Below, piece by piece: positions 1 to 8,348 of a stretch of DNA of 54,273 nucleotides. Origin of the DNA: Thermoleophilia bacterium (GTDB lineage: Bacteria; Actinomycetota; Thermoleophilia; Miltoncostaeales; Miltoncostaeaceae); the NCBI GenBank assembly GCA_020438485.1, contig JAGQUM010000047.1:1-54273 (forward strand). The letters are read 5' to 3'. Position numbers and translations under genes: made by a program. Position 1 is the stretch's first letter. The number at the start of each line of letters is the position of its first letter. The notes beneath the pieces are model-generated. The model worked only from the letters and a program-made list of their open reading frames with translations, did not search any database and had not been told where the DNA came from.

Positions 1-627
1 CGTCAGCGCGCGCAGCCGGGCGGCCATCGTGGCCGTCCGCCACACCGCCGTGAGGCCCGCGAGGCCGGCCGTCACCGGCTAGCCGTGCGCGGCCCCCGGG
101 TTGTCCGCTCCGCGGGCGCCCCGGGGGGCGGGCACCGGACCGCGGGCCGCCGCGCCGCGAGGCGGGAGGCGGCGTGTCGGTCGAGGGCACGGCGTGTCGG
201 GCGGGGGCGTGGTGGGCCACGACGGATCCGACAACGCGATGACGGCCGTGGCTGGGCCGCCGATGCCGTCCGTGCCCGCTCAGGCCCGTGGTTCTCGTGA
301 AGTCCCCGCGGTCCGGCGCGACGGCGCGCCCCGAAGGGCCGCGGACATCGCCGGCAGGTTCTCCACCGACGTCGCGTCGGACCGCGAGCGCACGCTGCTC
401 GCAGCCGTGATGCTGCGAAGCGCGCCCGCGACACCACTCATGTGGGTGCTCGTCGCGGCCACCCGAGTGGTGGGCACGCCAACCGGCCGCTGGACGCGCT
501 GTCGGTGAGCGACGCGTCGTTCGACCCCGACGGTGGGGAGACGAGGCCGCCGGGGGGGCGTGGAACGCGCTTTCGCATCGTGCCGGACGGCGCCCCGGGG
601 TGACACTTCCCCGCCGCGCGACGCGGA
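1..627. other. Left edge without a confident gene
   Basis: No complete gene is recognised here. At the edge, minus-strand codons from a GTG at 75 run off the window, and a plus-strand frame ending at a TAG at 80-82 also has all-GC third positions, so one of them is probably the end of a real gene. Further right, a plus-strand frame ending at a TGA at 601-603 reads protein-like for its last 45 codons, with another protein-like piece in a different frame at about 340-470. That pattern would fit a decayed gene, but no family is recognised. Confidence 0.25.
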
Positions 628-661
628 CCTGGGTGGGGCGCCAGTGGCGCCCCCACCCAGG
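628..661. terminator. Strong hairpin downstream of the dodecin gene
   Basis: A 15-16 bp GC-rich inverted repeat with a 3-nt loop (left arm CCTGGGTGGGGCGCC) and one bulged base lies directly after the dodecin stop codon in the minus direction. It has no U-tract, as is common for high-GC terminators. It may act in both directions. Confidence 0.6.
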
Positions 662-670
662 AACCCCGCG

Positions 671-883
671 TCACTCCCCGTCGTACTTGAACGAGACTGA
701 GAGCTTCACGCGGTAGCTCTCGGCCGCGCCGGAGTCGCTGATCACGACGTCCTGCGAGACGACCTCGGCGATGCGCAGGTCGCGCAGCGTCTTGCCCGCG
801 GTGGAGATCGCCGTCGCCGCGGCGTCCTCCCACGACGACTCGCTCGTGCCGACGATCTCAATGACCTTGTACACGCTGCCCAT
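671..883 (-). CDS. Dodecin family flavin-binding protein
   Basis: A 70-residue protein matching the dodecin fold: a start like MGSVYKVIEIVG, a helix around SWEDAAATAISTAGKTLR, then strands ending in YRVKLSVSFKYDGE. Dodecins assemble into hollow dodecamers that bind riboflavin, FMN or FAD (in some species CoA), store or buffer flavin and protect against light damage. The conserved Trp-19 of the family, which stacks on the isoalloxazine ring, is present in SSWEDA. The ATG at 883 is chosen over an upstream in-frame start because it has a GGGAG ribosome site and gives the normal family length. The gene is monocistronic, with its own promoter and a hairpin behind it. Confidence 0.9.
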   Translation of the reverse strand: MGSVYKVIEIVGTSESSWEDAAATAISTAGKTLRDLRIAEVVSQDVVISDSGAAESYRVKLSVSFKYDGE

Positions 884-919
884 TGCGGTGCTCCCTGCTC
901 GTGTGGACGGGTTTCCCGC

Positions 920-948
920 AGTAAACCCGCCGTCCAACGACTCGGCAA
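920..948 (-). promoter_or_regulatory. Promoter of the dodecin gene
   Basis: On the minus strand TTGCCG (948-943) and TTTACT (925-920) are separated by exactly 17 nt and lie 37 nt upstream of the dodecin ATG. This is a good match to a housekeeping sigma-70 promoter and leaves room for a leader with the GGGAG site. Confidence 0.5.
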
Positions 949-1023
949 GCCTTTGCGTGCCGTGCGTCGTCGGACGGATGTGGCAGTGTTCACCCGGATG
1001 CATCGAACCGAGGCCCGCACGCG

Positions 1024-1248
1024 ATGAACACCGTCCTGCTCCTGCTCATCGCCATCATCTTTCCGTGGGCCGTCCACCTCGCGCCCCCGCGTCAGCGGCC
1101 GCTCGCACTCGTGGGCATGGTCGCCGTCGTGATGCTGTTCGGCATCTTCGTCAGCAACCCGCTCACGAGCTGGGCTTTCTGGGCGGGCATCGTGGTGGGT
1201 GTCGCCAGCATCGTCGGCGCGTCCGTGCTGCTCGCCCCGAAGCGCTGA
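1024..1248 (+). CDS. Small three-helix membrane protein, unknown function
   Basis: A 74-residue very hydrophobic protein with three likely membrane helices at about residues 2-20, 27-44 and 50-70, and a basic C-terminus (APKR). No family is recognised. It is read away from dodecin and towards the secreted PDZ protein, whose gene converges on it with a 13-bp gap. Codon use matches the neighbours and the frame is clean, so it is probably a real gene. Confidence 0.55.
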   Translation: MNTVLLLLIAIIFPWAVHLAPPRQRPLALVGMVAVVMLFGIFVSNPLTSWAFWAGIVVGVASIVGASVLLAPKR

Positions 1249-1261
1249 CCACCGCCCATCG

Positions 1262-2767
1262 CTACTTGTCGGTGGGCTCCAGGTACTGATCGATGACCTG
1301 CGTCGCGAGCTGCGCGTTGTCGGTCAGGGTGACGCCCTCGCGCAGCGCCACCACCCCGCGGGCCTGCTGCTTGTTGAGCACCAGCGCCAGGCCCAGCGCG
1401 ATCTTGGCCTCGCCCAGGTTCGGGTCGATCGCGACCGCCGAACGGGCGGGGGCGAGGGCATCGCCGGGCAGCTCGGCGCGAACCATCGAGAACGCCTCGA
1501 ACGCGGCGGCCGTCGCATCCTTCGGGTCGATCGCCGCCGCCTTCGTGAACGCCACCGTGGCGGCCTTCTGCTGACCCCGCTGGCTCAGGATGGTGCCGCG
1601 CGCCATGGCCGCCTCGCCCATCCGGGCGTCGCGGGCGAGCGCACGCGTGTACGCACCCAGGGCCGGCTTCGTCTGCTTCCGGCGCTCCAGGATGCGGCCG
1701 TTCACGAACTGCCCGGGTGCGGAGCGCTTCCAACCTCGCGGCCACGCCGCGTACAGTTTCGCGGCATCCGCCTGCTTGCCCGTACGGGCCAGGTAGAGGG
1801 CCCGCGCGACCGCGACGGCGAGGACCTTCGGCGAGCGGTTCTGTGCCGCCGCGTATGCGCGCGAGAGGTCGGCCACCGGCGTCCAGTCGGGCGACGCGGT
1901 GAGCTTCACGGTGCGCTCGGCGCGCCCGCGGCGGAACTGCACGTCCACCGGCTTACCGGCCGGCAGCCCCCGCAGGGCCGTCTGGAGCTGGCCTGTGGTG
2001 AGAGTGGGCACCGAGTTGATTGACAGGATGACGTCGCCGCGCCGGATGCCGGCCTTGACGGCCTCACCCCTGGGGGCGAGGGCGCCCACGAGCTGGCCGC
2101 CCTGGGCGGGCAGCTTGAGCGACCGGGCGAGGGGGCGCCACAGCGGTACCAGATCCATGTCGAGCCGGCCGCGGGGGCTGGTGGTCGCCAGCGAGACGGT
2201 CTTCTGCAGCGTGTTCGACACGCGGCTCTGCGCGTCGGAGGCCTGCAGCCGAATGCGGTACTTGCCGGCCGGCAGCTGGTAGCCCTGCTGGTTCGTGGCC
2301 TGCAGCAGCATGTAGACGCGGCCGGGCGCGGTGGCGGTGGCGGTCGTGGTCTGCACCAGCTTGTCGCCCTTGGTGTCGAACACCTGTGCCGTGACGGTCC
2401 CCGGGCCGCTGACGCGGACGCCCACCAGGAAGCGCGCGTGGCCCTGCGGGGCCGACACCGACGCGGGCACCTTGAGGTTACGCAGCACCGGCGGGCCGAC
2501 GGCGGCGGCGGGCGGCGTTGTGGCCGTCGGCGCCGTCGCCGCGGTGGTCGTCCTCGTGGGTGTCGTCCGCGTCGGTGTGGCCGCAGGCGTCACCTGCGTG
2601 ACCGCGCCCGACCCGGTGCCGGGCGACGTCGGGGCGGTCGCCGTGGGGGCCGGCGACACCTGCTCCACGGCGGGCTGGGCGAGCGCGGGGGCCGCGGCGC
2701 CGAGGCCGGCGGCGAGCACCGTGAGGGCACCGAAAGCGGCGTGGCGATGGGAACGAAGACGTCGCAT
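1262..2767 (-). CDS. Secreted PDZ- and TPR-containing protein
   Basis: A 501-residue exported protein. The N-terminus is a signal peptide with a predicted cut after PALA (about residue 30), followed by a Thr/Pro/Ala-rich linker to about 100. An Ig-like segment resembling FlgD or BACON-type folds covers about 105-200. A PDZ domain follows (about 205-300; core GIRRGDVILSINSVPT) and then TPR-like helices to the end. No protease domain is present, so it probably acts as an extracytoplasmic adaptor or scaffold. The ATG at 2767 places the signal peptide at the very start; a -10-like TAGGGT lies 7 nt upstream, which suggests a leaderless mRNA. An in-frame start at 2797 would run into the divergent promoter. 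Confidence 0.8.
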   Translation of the reverse strand: MRRLRSHRHAAFGALTVLAAGLGAAAPALAQPAVEQVSPAPTATAPTSPGTGSGAVTQVTPAATPTRTTPTRTTTAATAPTATTPPAAAVGPPVLRNLKVPASVSAPQGHARFLVGVRVSGPGTVTAQVFDTKGDKLVQTTTATATAPGRVYMLLQATNQQGYQLPAGKYRIRLQASDAQSRVSNTLQKTVSLATTSPRGRLDMDLVPLWRPLARSLKLPAQGGQLVGALAPRGEAVKAGIRRGDVILSINSVPTLTTGQLQTALRGLPAGKPVDVQFRRGRAERTVKLTASPDWTPVADLSRAYAAAQNRSPKVLAVAVARALYLARTGKQADAAKLYAAWPRGWKRSAPGQFVNGRILERRKQTKPALGAYTRALARDARMGEAAMARGTILSQRGQQKAATVAFTKAAAIDPKDATAAAFEAFSMVRAELPGDALAPARSAVAIDPNLGEAKIALGLALVLNKQQARGVVALREGVTLTDNAQLATQVIDQYLEPTDK

Positions 2768-2774
2768 TGGGGCG

Positions 2775-2797
2775 ACCCTACCACGGCTCTGTAGCAT
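2775..2797. promoter_or_regulatory. Back-to-back -10 boxes of the PDZ and deoA-like genes
   Basis: The minus-strand TAGGGT (2780-2775) stands 7 nt before the PDZ gene start, and the plus-strand TAGCAT (2792-2797) stands 9 nt before the deoA-like ATG. The two starts are only 39 bp apart, so the core promoters interleave and probably compete. No ribosome site of note precedes either start. Confidence 0.45.
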
Positions 2798-2806
2798 CGC
2801 CGGGCG

Positions 2807-4066
2807 ATGCCGTCACCCCTTACGCCGCTCGAATACATCGAACATTTCCTGGGCGGCGAGTCGGTGGACGAGGCGTCTGCGCGGGACTTCTTCCGCACGT
2901 GGGTGGCCGACGTGGGCGCCGATCCGCAGATGGCCGCGTGGATGGTGCACGCGGCGCGCGCGGGTGTGGACGACTCCACGCTGTTCGCCCTCGTCTCCGA
3001 GCTGGTGGCGTCGGGGCAGCGCCTCGAGCTGGCGTCGCTGGGTCCGGTCGGCTCCATCGTGTCGACTGGCGCCCTGGGGGACGCTGTCGCGCTGGTCGCG
3101 ATCCCCATCGCGGCCGCCCTGGGGGTCAGGGTCCTGTGCGATGCGGAGGAGGGGGTCGGGGTGTTCGGCGGTCTCGGTGAGCAGCTGGCCTCCATCCCGG
3201 GCTTCCTCGACGGGCTGCCGTTGCGCGACGCGATCGCCGGGCTCGCCGAAGGGGGGTGCGCCACGTCGACGGGGATGGGGGAGATCGCCCCGGCGCAGCG
3301 GCGCCTGGCCGCGCTGCGCGCCCACACGGGCCTGGGCAGGGACCCGTCCACCGTTGCGGCGTCCGTCGTCGCGCGGGTGCTCGCGCTGGGCGCGCCCGCG
3401 GCATGCATCCACGTGCCGTTCGGCGACGGGGCCATGGTCCCCGACCGGGCGGGCGCCGACCGCGTCGCCGCCGTCGCCGCGGCTTTCGGGGAAGCCTGGG
3501 GGCGACGTCTGCCCGTGGTACTCACCGAGGTGCCCGCCATCATCGGGCCCGGGCTGGGCCACGCGCCGTCCGTTCGGGCGGCGGCCCAGGTGCTCGACGG
3601 GGGCGGCGACGCCGGCCTGCGCGACGCGGCCACGCGCGTGGCCGGCGCGCTGGCGGCGGCGCTGGGCCTGGGCGACGAGGGCGACGCCGGGCGCGCCATC
3701 GCGGACGGGTCGGCACGTGAGGCCGCCGGCCGGTGGGTGGCCGCCCACCACGCCCGGCCGAACGTCTGGACCGAGGCGGGCGGCCCGCCGCTGGCTCCCC
3801 ACACGCGGGAGGTCATCGCCGCGGCCGCGGGCGAGGTGCGGGTGTCGTCGCCCGGGGCCCTCGGGGCCGCCGTGCGGCGCCTGGGGGCGGGGCGCCTGCA
3901 TCCCATCCAGAGCGTCGACCCCGGGGTGGGGGTGGTGTTCTCGATCGTGCCCGGCGAGCAGGCCGAGGCGGGCGAGACCATCGCGACGGTCCACGGGCGC
4001 GACGCGTACATGGCCGACGCGGTGCGCGACGAGATCGCGGCCCTTGTCGGAGGACGCCGTGCCTGA
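2807..4066 (+). CDS. Thymidine/pyrimidine phosphorylase-like protein with a degenerate active site
   Basis: A 419-residue protein with the full three-part layout of DeoA/Pdp: a helical N-terminal domain, a central Rossmann-like domain and the C-terminal PYNP_C domain (near PGEQAEAGETIATVHGRD). It aligns without gaps to E. coli DeoA around the active site, yet VDKHSTGGVGD has become GSIVSTGALGD (K84 to I, H85 to V), the GRGLGHTGGT loop reads EEGVGVFGGL (T123 to L), and K190 is R. Arg171 and Ser186 are kept. Phosphate and base contacts are therefore largely lost. It may be a pseudoenzyme or act on another ligand. It overlaps mutM by 8 bp, so the two are co-translated; the gene probably starts leaderless. 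Confidence 0.8.
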   Translation: MPSPLTPLEYIEHFLGGESVDEASARDFFRTWVADVGADPQMAAWMVHAARAGVDDSTLFALVSELVASGQRLELASLGPVGSIVSTGALGDAVALVAIPIAAALGVRVLCDAEEGVGVFGGLGEQLASIPGFLDGLPLRDAIAGLAEGGCATSTGMGEIAPAQRRLAALRAHTGLGRDPSTVAASVVARVLALGAPAACIHVPFGDGAMVPDRAGADRVAAVAAAFGEAWGRRLPVVLTEVPAIIGPGLGHAPSVRAAAQVLDGGGDAGLRDAATRVAGALAAALGLGDEGDAGRAIADGSAREAAGRWVAAHHARPNVWTEAGGPPLAPHTREVIAAAAGEVRVSSPGALGAAVRRLGAGRLHPIQSVDPGVGVVFSIVPGEQAEAGETIATVHGRDAYMADAVRDEIAALVGGRRA

Positions 4067-4895
4067 GCTGCCCGAGGTCGAGACGGTCCGCCGCCAGCTC
4101 TCGCGCCGCATCCCGGGCCGGATGATCCTCCGCGTGGAAGTGCACGACCCGCTGTGCGTGGCCCCCGCCGACCCCGAGGAGCTGCGCGTCCTGGAGGGGC
4201 GGGAGGTGCGCCGCGTCGCGCGCCGCGGAAAGCACCTCCTGATCCATCTGGACGACGGGGCGGCGCTGGTGGTGCATCTGCGCATGACCGGCCGCCTGCT
4301 GTGGCACGCGCCGGGCCGGGCGGACGACGCCGACCGGTTCCTGCGCGCGGTCGTCGCGCTGGACGACGGGTCGCGGCTGGCGTTCGCCGATCAGCGCCGC
4401 TTCGGCCGCCTGCGCGTCCTGCCGGCCGGGGGCGACCCCGAGGCGTTCTGGCGGGGCCGCGTGGGCGCCGAGCCGCTGGGGGCCGGGTTCGACAACGCCG
4501 CGCTGGCCCGGGCGCTGCGGGGGCGCAGCACCCCCGTGAAGGCCGCGCTGCTCAACCAGGCGCTGGTCGCGGGCGTGGGCAACATCTATGCCGACGAGGC
4601 CCTTTTCCGGGCCCGCATCCACCCTCTCACGGACGCCGGGGCGCTGGGACCCCGCCGGGTCGCCGCGCTGCGCGAGGCCATCGTTGACGTGCTGGAGCAG
4701 GGGGTGGCGACCGGCGGGGCCTCCATCCGTGACTACGCCGACGCGGAGGGTGCCCGGGGCGGGATGCAGGACGTGCTCCGTGTCCACCTGCGCGAGGGCG
4801 AGCCCTGCGTGCGCTGCGGCGCCGTCATCCGAAAGCTGCGCGTGGCCCAGCGCGGCACGTACGTGTGCCCGGCGTGCCAGCGGCGGGGGCGCTGA
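4059..4895 (+). CDS. mutM: Formamidopyrimidine-DNA glycosylase / AP lyase
   Basis: A 278-residue bifunctional base-excision glycosylase removing 8-oxoguanine and formamidopyrimidines and nicking the abasic site. Pro2 and Glu3, the Schiff-base and acid residues, follow the initiator directly (PELPEVETV), which fixes the GTG at 4059. Lys58 sits in the RRGKHLL hairpin, the H2TH motif carries GVGNIYADE, and a C-terminal zinc finger uses C250, C253, C270 and C273 with Arg265 on the DNA-contact loop. Length is normal for the family. The start lies inside the end of the deoA-like gene, and the P1 peptidase starts one base after the stop, so the three form one transcript. Confidence 0.97.
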   Translation: MPELPEVETVRRQLSRRIPGRMILRVEVHDPLCVAPADPEELRVLEGREVRRVARRGKHLLIHLDDGAALVVHLRMTGRLLWHAPGRADDADRFLRAVVALDDGSRLAFADQRRFGRLRVLPAGGDPEAFWRGRVGAEPLGAGFDNAALARALRGRSTPVKAALLNQALVAGVGNIYADEALFRARIHPLTDAGALGPRRVAALREAIVDVLEQGVATGGASIRDYADAEGARGGMQDVLRVHLREGEPCVRCGAVIRKLRVAQRGTYVCPACQRRGR

Positions 4896-4896
4896 C

Positions 4897-5850
4897 GTGC
4901 CGATCGGCGGCGTCGCCATCGGCCACTGGACCGACGCGGACGCGGGCACGGGCTGCACCGTGGTCATCCCGCCGCCCGGCACCGTGGGCGCGATCGACGT
5001 GCGCGGGGGAGGGGCCAGCACCCGCGAGGCGGCGCTGCTCGACCCCGTCAGCAACGTGCCCGGGCCCACCGCGCTGCTCCTGACGGGTGGCAGCGCCGTC
5101 GGCCTCGACGCGGCCGCGGGCGTCACCCGGTGGTGCCGCGAGCGTGGCGTCGGCCACGACGTATCGGTGGCGACGGTTCCCATCGTCGTGTCGGCCGTCA
5201 TCTTCGATCTGGGCATCACGGGCGGCGCGCGTGTCCCGGGGCCCGACGACGCCTACGCGGCGTGCGCGGCGGCGCGGGATGCACCCCCGGCGCAGGGCTG
5301 CGTGGGGGCGGGGACGGGCGCGACCGTCGGCAAGTTCTTCGGTCGGGAGGGGTGGTGCAAGGGTGGCCTGGGGTGGGCCGAGGCCACCACGTACGACGGG
5401 GCCCGCGTCGGGGCCCTGGTCGTGGTCAACGCGTTCGGCGACGTGCTGGACGAGCGCGGTGACGTGCTGGCGGGCGCGTGGCGTGACGGCATCGGCTTCG
5501 TGCGGACGTCCGAGTGGAGTCTGCGGCGCCCGCCGTCGCATCCCCGCATCGCCCCGACCCACACCACGCTGGCGTGCGTCGTCACCGACGCGGCGCTCAC
5601 GCCGGTGGAGGCAACCCACGTGGCCCGGGCGGCGTCCGCGGGCGTCTGCCGATGCGTTGCGCCCGTCAACACGGCGCTCGACGGCGACGTGAGCTTCGCC
5701 CTGGCCACCGGGGCCCGCCCGGCGGCGGCCATCGGGTGCGCCCTGGCCGCCGCGACGGCCACGGAGCGGGCGGTGCGCAACGCCGTGCGGCACGCCGTCA
5801 CGCTGCGGGGGGTCCCGACGGCGACGATGCGCCGCGCGGGAGCCGACTAG
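4897..5850 (+). CDS. P1 family (S58) self-processing aminopeptidase
   Basis: A 317-residue member of the DmpA/BapA/NylC Ntn-hydrolase family. The N-terminal part is typical (GGVAIGHWTDADAGTGCTVV, then TALLLTGGSAVGLDA and the GTGATVGK stretch). Family members cut themselves to free a Ser or Thr nucleophile at the start of the beta chain; here the site should be before Thr in PTHTTLACVVTDA, so the residue before the cut is His rather than the usual Asn or Gly. Substrates in the family are N-terminal D- or beta-amino acids or amide oligomers, and cannot be told from sequence. The GTG start is one base after mutM; the end overlaps the convergent glutaredoxin gene by 4 bp. Confidence 0.85.
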   Translation: MPIGGVAIGHWTDADAGTGCTVVIPPPGTVGAIDVRGGGASTREAALLDPVSNVPGPTALLLTGGSAVGLDAAAGVTRWCRERGVGHDVSVATVPIVVSAVIFDLGITGGARVPGPDDAYAACAAARDAPPAQGCVGAGTGATVGKFFGREGWCKGGLGWAEATTYDGARVGALVVVNAFGDVLDERGDVLAGAWRDGIGFVRTSEWSLRRPPSHPRIAPTHTTLACVVTDAALTPVEATHVARAASAGVCRCVAPVNTALDGDVSFALATGARPAAAIGCALAAATATERAVRNAVRHAVTLRGVPTATMRRAGAD

Positions 5851-6104
5851 GAGATCCCGAGCATCGCGTCGAGCTCGCCGGAGCGGTCCAGCGCGGACAA
5901 CTCGTCGAAGCCCCCGATCGGCGTCCCGCCGATGAGGATCTGTGGCACCGTGCGCCGCCCGGTGAGCTCCACCAGCCTCTCGCGGCCGTTGGGGTCCAGG
6001 TCCACCATCTCCTCGGTGAACTCCACGCCCTTCTTGCTGAGCAGGGCCTTCGCGCGCGTGCAGTAGGGGCACACGCGGCCCGTGTACATCACGACATCGA
6101 CCAT
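5847..6104 (-). CDS. Glutaredoxin-type thiol-disulfide oxidoreductase
   Basis: An 85-residue protein with the glutaredoxin fold: MVDVVMYTGRVCPYCTRAK holds the redox motif CPYC, RRTVPQILIGGTPIGGFDEL holds the cis-Pro (TVP) and the GG-[FY]-D ligand site. This is the class that normally uses glutathione, or in actinobacteria mycothiol or another low-molecular thiol. The ATG at 6104 has a TACCCT -10-like box 7 nt upstream, so it is probably leaderless. It converges on the P1 peptidase gene. Confidence 0.92.
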   Translation of the reverse strand: MVDVVMYTGRVCPYCTRAKALLSKKGVEFTEEMVDLDPNGRERLVELTGRRTVPQILIGGTPIGGFDELSALDRSGELDAMLGIS

Positions 6105-6281
6105 ACCCCGCAGGGTATCACGGTGGTCCGCGGCCGTCGGTGTGCGCGGTCCGTTCCCGTCGGTCCGGGATCCGATGCCGCGCGGCGGCACGCGTCCCGA
6201 CAACGTGGCGGGCCTGCATGCGGCACGCTCCGAAGGCCCGGACGGGCAACGCCGGCGGGCGGCCATGCCACCATTCGCGTG

Positions 6282-7019
6282 ATGGCCGACCCCCTCGAGA
6301 CCGACGCCGTGGTGCTGCGCGCCATCCGCTACGGCGAGGCCGATGCCGTGCTCAGCATCTACACCCGCGACAGGGGGCGCGTGTCGGCCATGGCCAAGGG
6401 CGTGCGTAAGGCCACGTCGCGGCTGGGCGGGCGGGTCCAGCCGGGCGTGTGGTCGCGCCTGTCGCTCCATCGGGGCCGGGGCGACATGTACCAGCTGCGC
6501 GGGGCACACGTGGTGCGCACCAACGCCGGGTTGTGGACCGAGGCGCGGCGGCTGGCGGCGGCGTCCTGCGTGCTCGAGGCCGCCATGAGGGTGCTGCCCG
6601 AGGAGGAGGCCAACGAGGAGGCGTTCGCGCTGCTGGTGCGCGCGCTCGGGGCCCTCGCGGATGGGCCCACGCTGCCCGGACCTCCGCACCTGCACCCCGT
6701 GGTGCTGGGATTCGGCGCGAAGCTGCTGGTGGTCAGCGGCCTGCTTCCCCACCTGCAGGCGTGCGTGACCTGCGGGGCGCCCCCCCCGGTGCGCTGGTTC
6801 TCGGCCCGCGCGGGCGGGGTCCTGTGCGACGGGTGCGGCCATGGAGTCCGAGTGGGCGACGGCGGCCGCACCGCGATGATCGCGCTGCTCGCGAGCCCAC
6901 TTCGTGGCGCGGCGGACCGGCCGCTTGAGCCCGCCGACGCGGTCGACGTGGAGCGGATCATCGGCGCGGTCCTGGGCGAGCACCTCGGGCTGGGGCTTCG
7001 CTCCGCCACGCCGGGCTGA
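6282..7019 (+). CDS. recO: DNA repair protein RecO
   Basis: A 245-residue RecO. The N-terminal OB fold is clear (ETDAVVLRAIRYGEADAVLS, then KGVRKATSRLGG), followed by the helical domain and a zinc site, CVTCG at about 161-165 and CDGCG at about 182-186. RecO anneals ssDNA coated with SSB and loads RecA with RecR at gaps. A GTG directly before the ATG is an equal alternative start. The gene stands alone: a 177-bp gap precedes it and a decayed gene follows it. Confidence 0.95.
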   Translation: MADPLETDAVVLRAIRYGEADAVLSIYTRDRGRVSAMAKGVRKATSRLGGRVQPGVWSRLSLHRGRGDMYQLRGAHVVRTNAGLWTEARRLAAASCVLEAAMRVLPEEEANEEAFALLVRALGALADGPTLPGPPHLHPVVLGFGAKLLVVSGLLPHLQACVTCGAPPPVRWFSARAGGVLCDGCGHGVRVGDGGRTAMIALLASPLRGAADRPLEPADAVDVERIIGAVLGEHLGLGLRSATPG

Positions 7020-7069
7020 GCGGCGCCGCGCGTCGTCGCCGTGGCGCCGACGGAGGGGGCGGGGGCAGG

Positions 7070-7359
7070 GTCCCCCGGCGCGCGGGCGACGGTCGCGGCG
7101 TCGTGGGGGCCGCTGTGGCGGCGGCCGCCCACGAAGAACGTCGACGTGCCACGGGGGCCGCCGGCCTCGGCGCCGGCGACGACTCCCGCACCCGTGCGGC
7201 CGAGTCCTCGTCGTCGAGGTCCCGCAGGAACGCCTCGAGGTTCGGTCCCCGGCCGGCGTCGCCGGCGATGTCCCGGTGCGTTCGCTCCCGGTGACCGGGC
7301 AGCGCGTCGTGCGTCTCCCGAAATCGGCCCTGGCGACCGGCGTCCCGGTCGGTCCGAAC
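7070..7359 (-). pseudogene. Decayed DsbA/thioredoxin-fold gene
   Basis: The gap between recO and glyQ carries the C-terminal half of a DsbA-family protein in two minus-strand frames. Upstream, one frame reads [20 protein letters not shown] and then [20 protein letters not shown]. At about 7181-7185 a base is missing, and the next frame continues with [18 protein letters not shown] and [15 protein letters not shown]. Intact homologues read GTPTFF, so the cis-proline is now Ser. The N-terminal part with CxxC is not found upstream. It no longer encodes a working protein. Nothing else is seen between 7020 and 7478. Confidence 0.7.
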
Positions 7360-7478
7360 GGACCCGCCGGGGAGGGCCGTTTACCGGGCGCCCGCGGTCC
7401 CGCGCATATCGGCCCGGGTATGCTCGGTGGACCATTTCGCGCGAAGCCGCGCACCAGCAACCGGGAGACCTGCCAGTC

Positions 7479-8348
7479 GTGGCACCGACGTTTCAGGACG
7501 TGATCCTCCGCCTCCACGCGTACTGGGGCGAGAAGGGCTGCCTGATCATGAACCCGTACCACACCGAGGTCGGGGCGGGTACGTTCAACCCGGCGACGCT
7601 GCTGCGCAGCCTGGGGCCGCGGGAGTGGCGGTGCGCATACGTCGAGCCGTCCATCCGGCCCACCGACGGCCGCTACGGCGAGAACCCGTTCCGCCTGCAG
7701 CACTACTTCCAGTACCAGGTGCTGCTGAAGCCGTCGCCCGCCGACGTGCAGGACCTGTACCTGGGCTCGCTCACGGTGTTGGGCATCAAGCCCGCCGAGC
7801 ACGACATCCGCTTCGTCGAGGACGACTGGGAGGGGCCCACGCTGGGCGCCTGGGGCCTCGGCTGGGAGGTCTGGATGGACGGCATGGAGATCACGCAGTT
7901 CACGTATTTCCAGCAGGCCGGCGGCATCGACCTCACCCCCATCTCGGTCGAGCTCACGTACGGCTTGGAGCGCATCGCGATGTACCTCCAAGGCGTCGGG
8001 TCCGTGTACGACCTCGAATGGGCGCACGGCGTCTCGTACGGCGACGTGTACCGCGAGAACGAGCGTCAGTGGAGCGCCTACAACTTCGAGAGGGCCGACA
8101 CGGACGCGCTGTTCCAGCGGTTCGCCCAGCACGAGAAGGAGTGCGGCGACTGCCTCGAGGCCGGCCTCGTGCTGCCGGCGTACGACCACGTGCTCAAGTG
8201 CAGCCACTCGTTCAACCTGCTCGACGCGCGGGGCGTGATCAGCGTCACCGAGCGGGGCAGCTACATCTGGCGCGTGCGGGCCCTGGCCGCCAAGGTCGCC
8301 GAGGCGTACCTGGCCCAGGAGAACGCCGCGGCGGGGGTGGTGGCGTGA
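7479..8348 (+). CDS. glyQ: Glycine--tRNA ligase alpha subunit
   Basis: A 289-residue class II synthetase catalytic subunit. It opens with [20 protein letters not shown] and carries the signature [36 protein letters not shown], ending in [15 protein letters not shown]. It charges tRNA-Gly as an alpha2beta2 enzyme with GlyS. The GTG at 7479 is preceded by GGGAGA with 10-nt spacing; in-frame sequence upstream is not conserved. glyS begins inside its stop codon (GTGA). No T-box motif was seen upstream. Confidence 0.97.
   Translation: MAPTFQDVILRLHAYWGEKGCLIMNPYHTEVGAGTFNPATLLRSLGPREWRCAYVEPSIRPTDGRYGENPFRLQHYFQYQVLLKPSPADVQDLYLGSLTVLGIKPAEHDIRFVEDDWEGPTLGAWGLGWEVWMDGMEITQFTYFQQAGGIDLTPISVELTYGLERIAMYLQGVGSVYDLEWAHGVSYGDVYRENERQWSAYNFERADTDALFQRFAQHEKECGDCLEAGLVLPAYDHVLKCSHSFNLLDARGVISVTERGSYIWRVRALAAKVAEAYLAQENAAAGVVA

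Noticed and set aside
2331-4895. A single 854-residue frame ending in MutM
   Set aside because: Only the last 278 residues are protein-like; MutM must start at PELPE. The rest is shadow of the PDZ and deoA-like genes.
7020-7478. T-box or other riboswitch before glyQ
   Set aside because: No T-box sequence or specifier loop found; the stretch is explained by a decayed DsbA-like gene.
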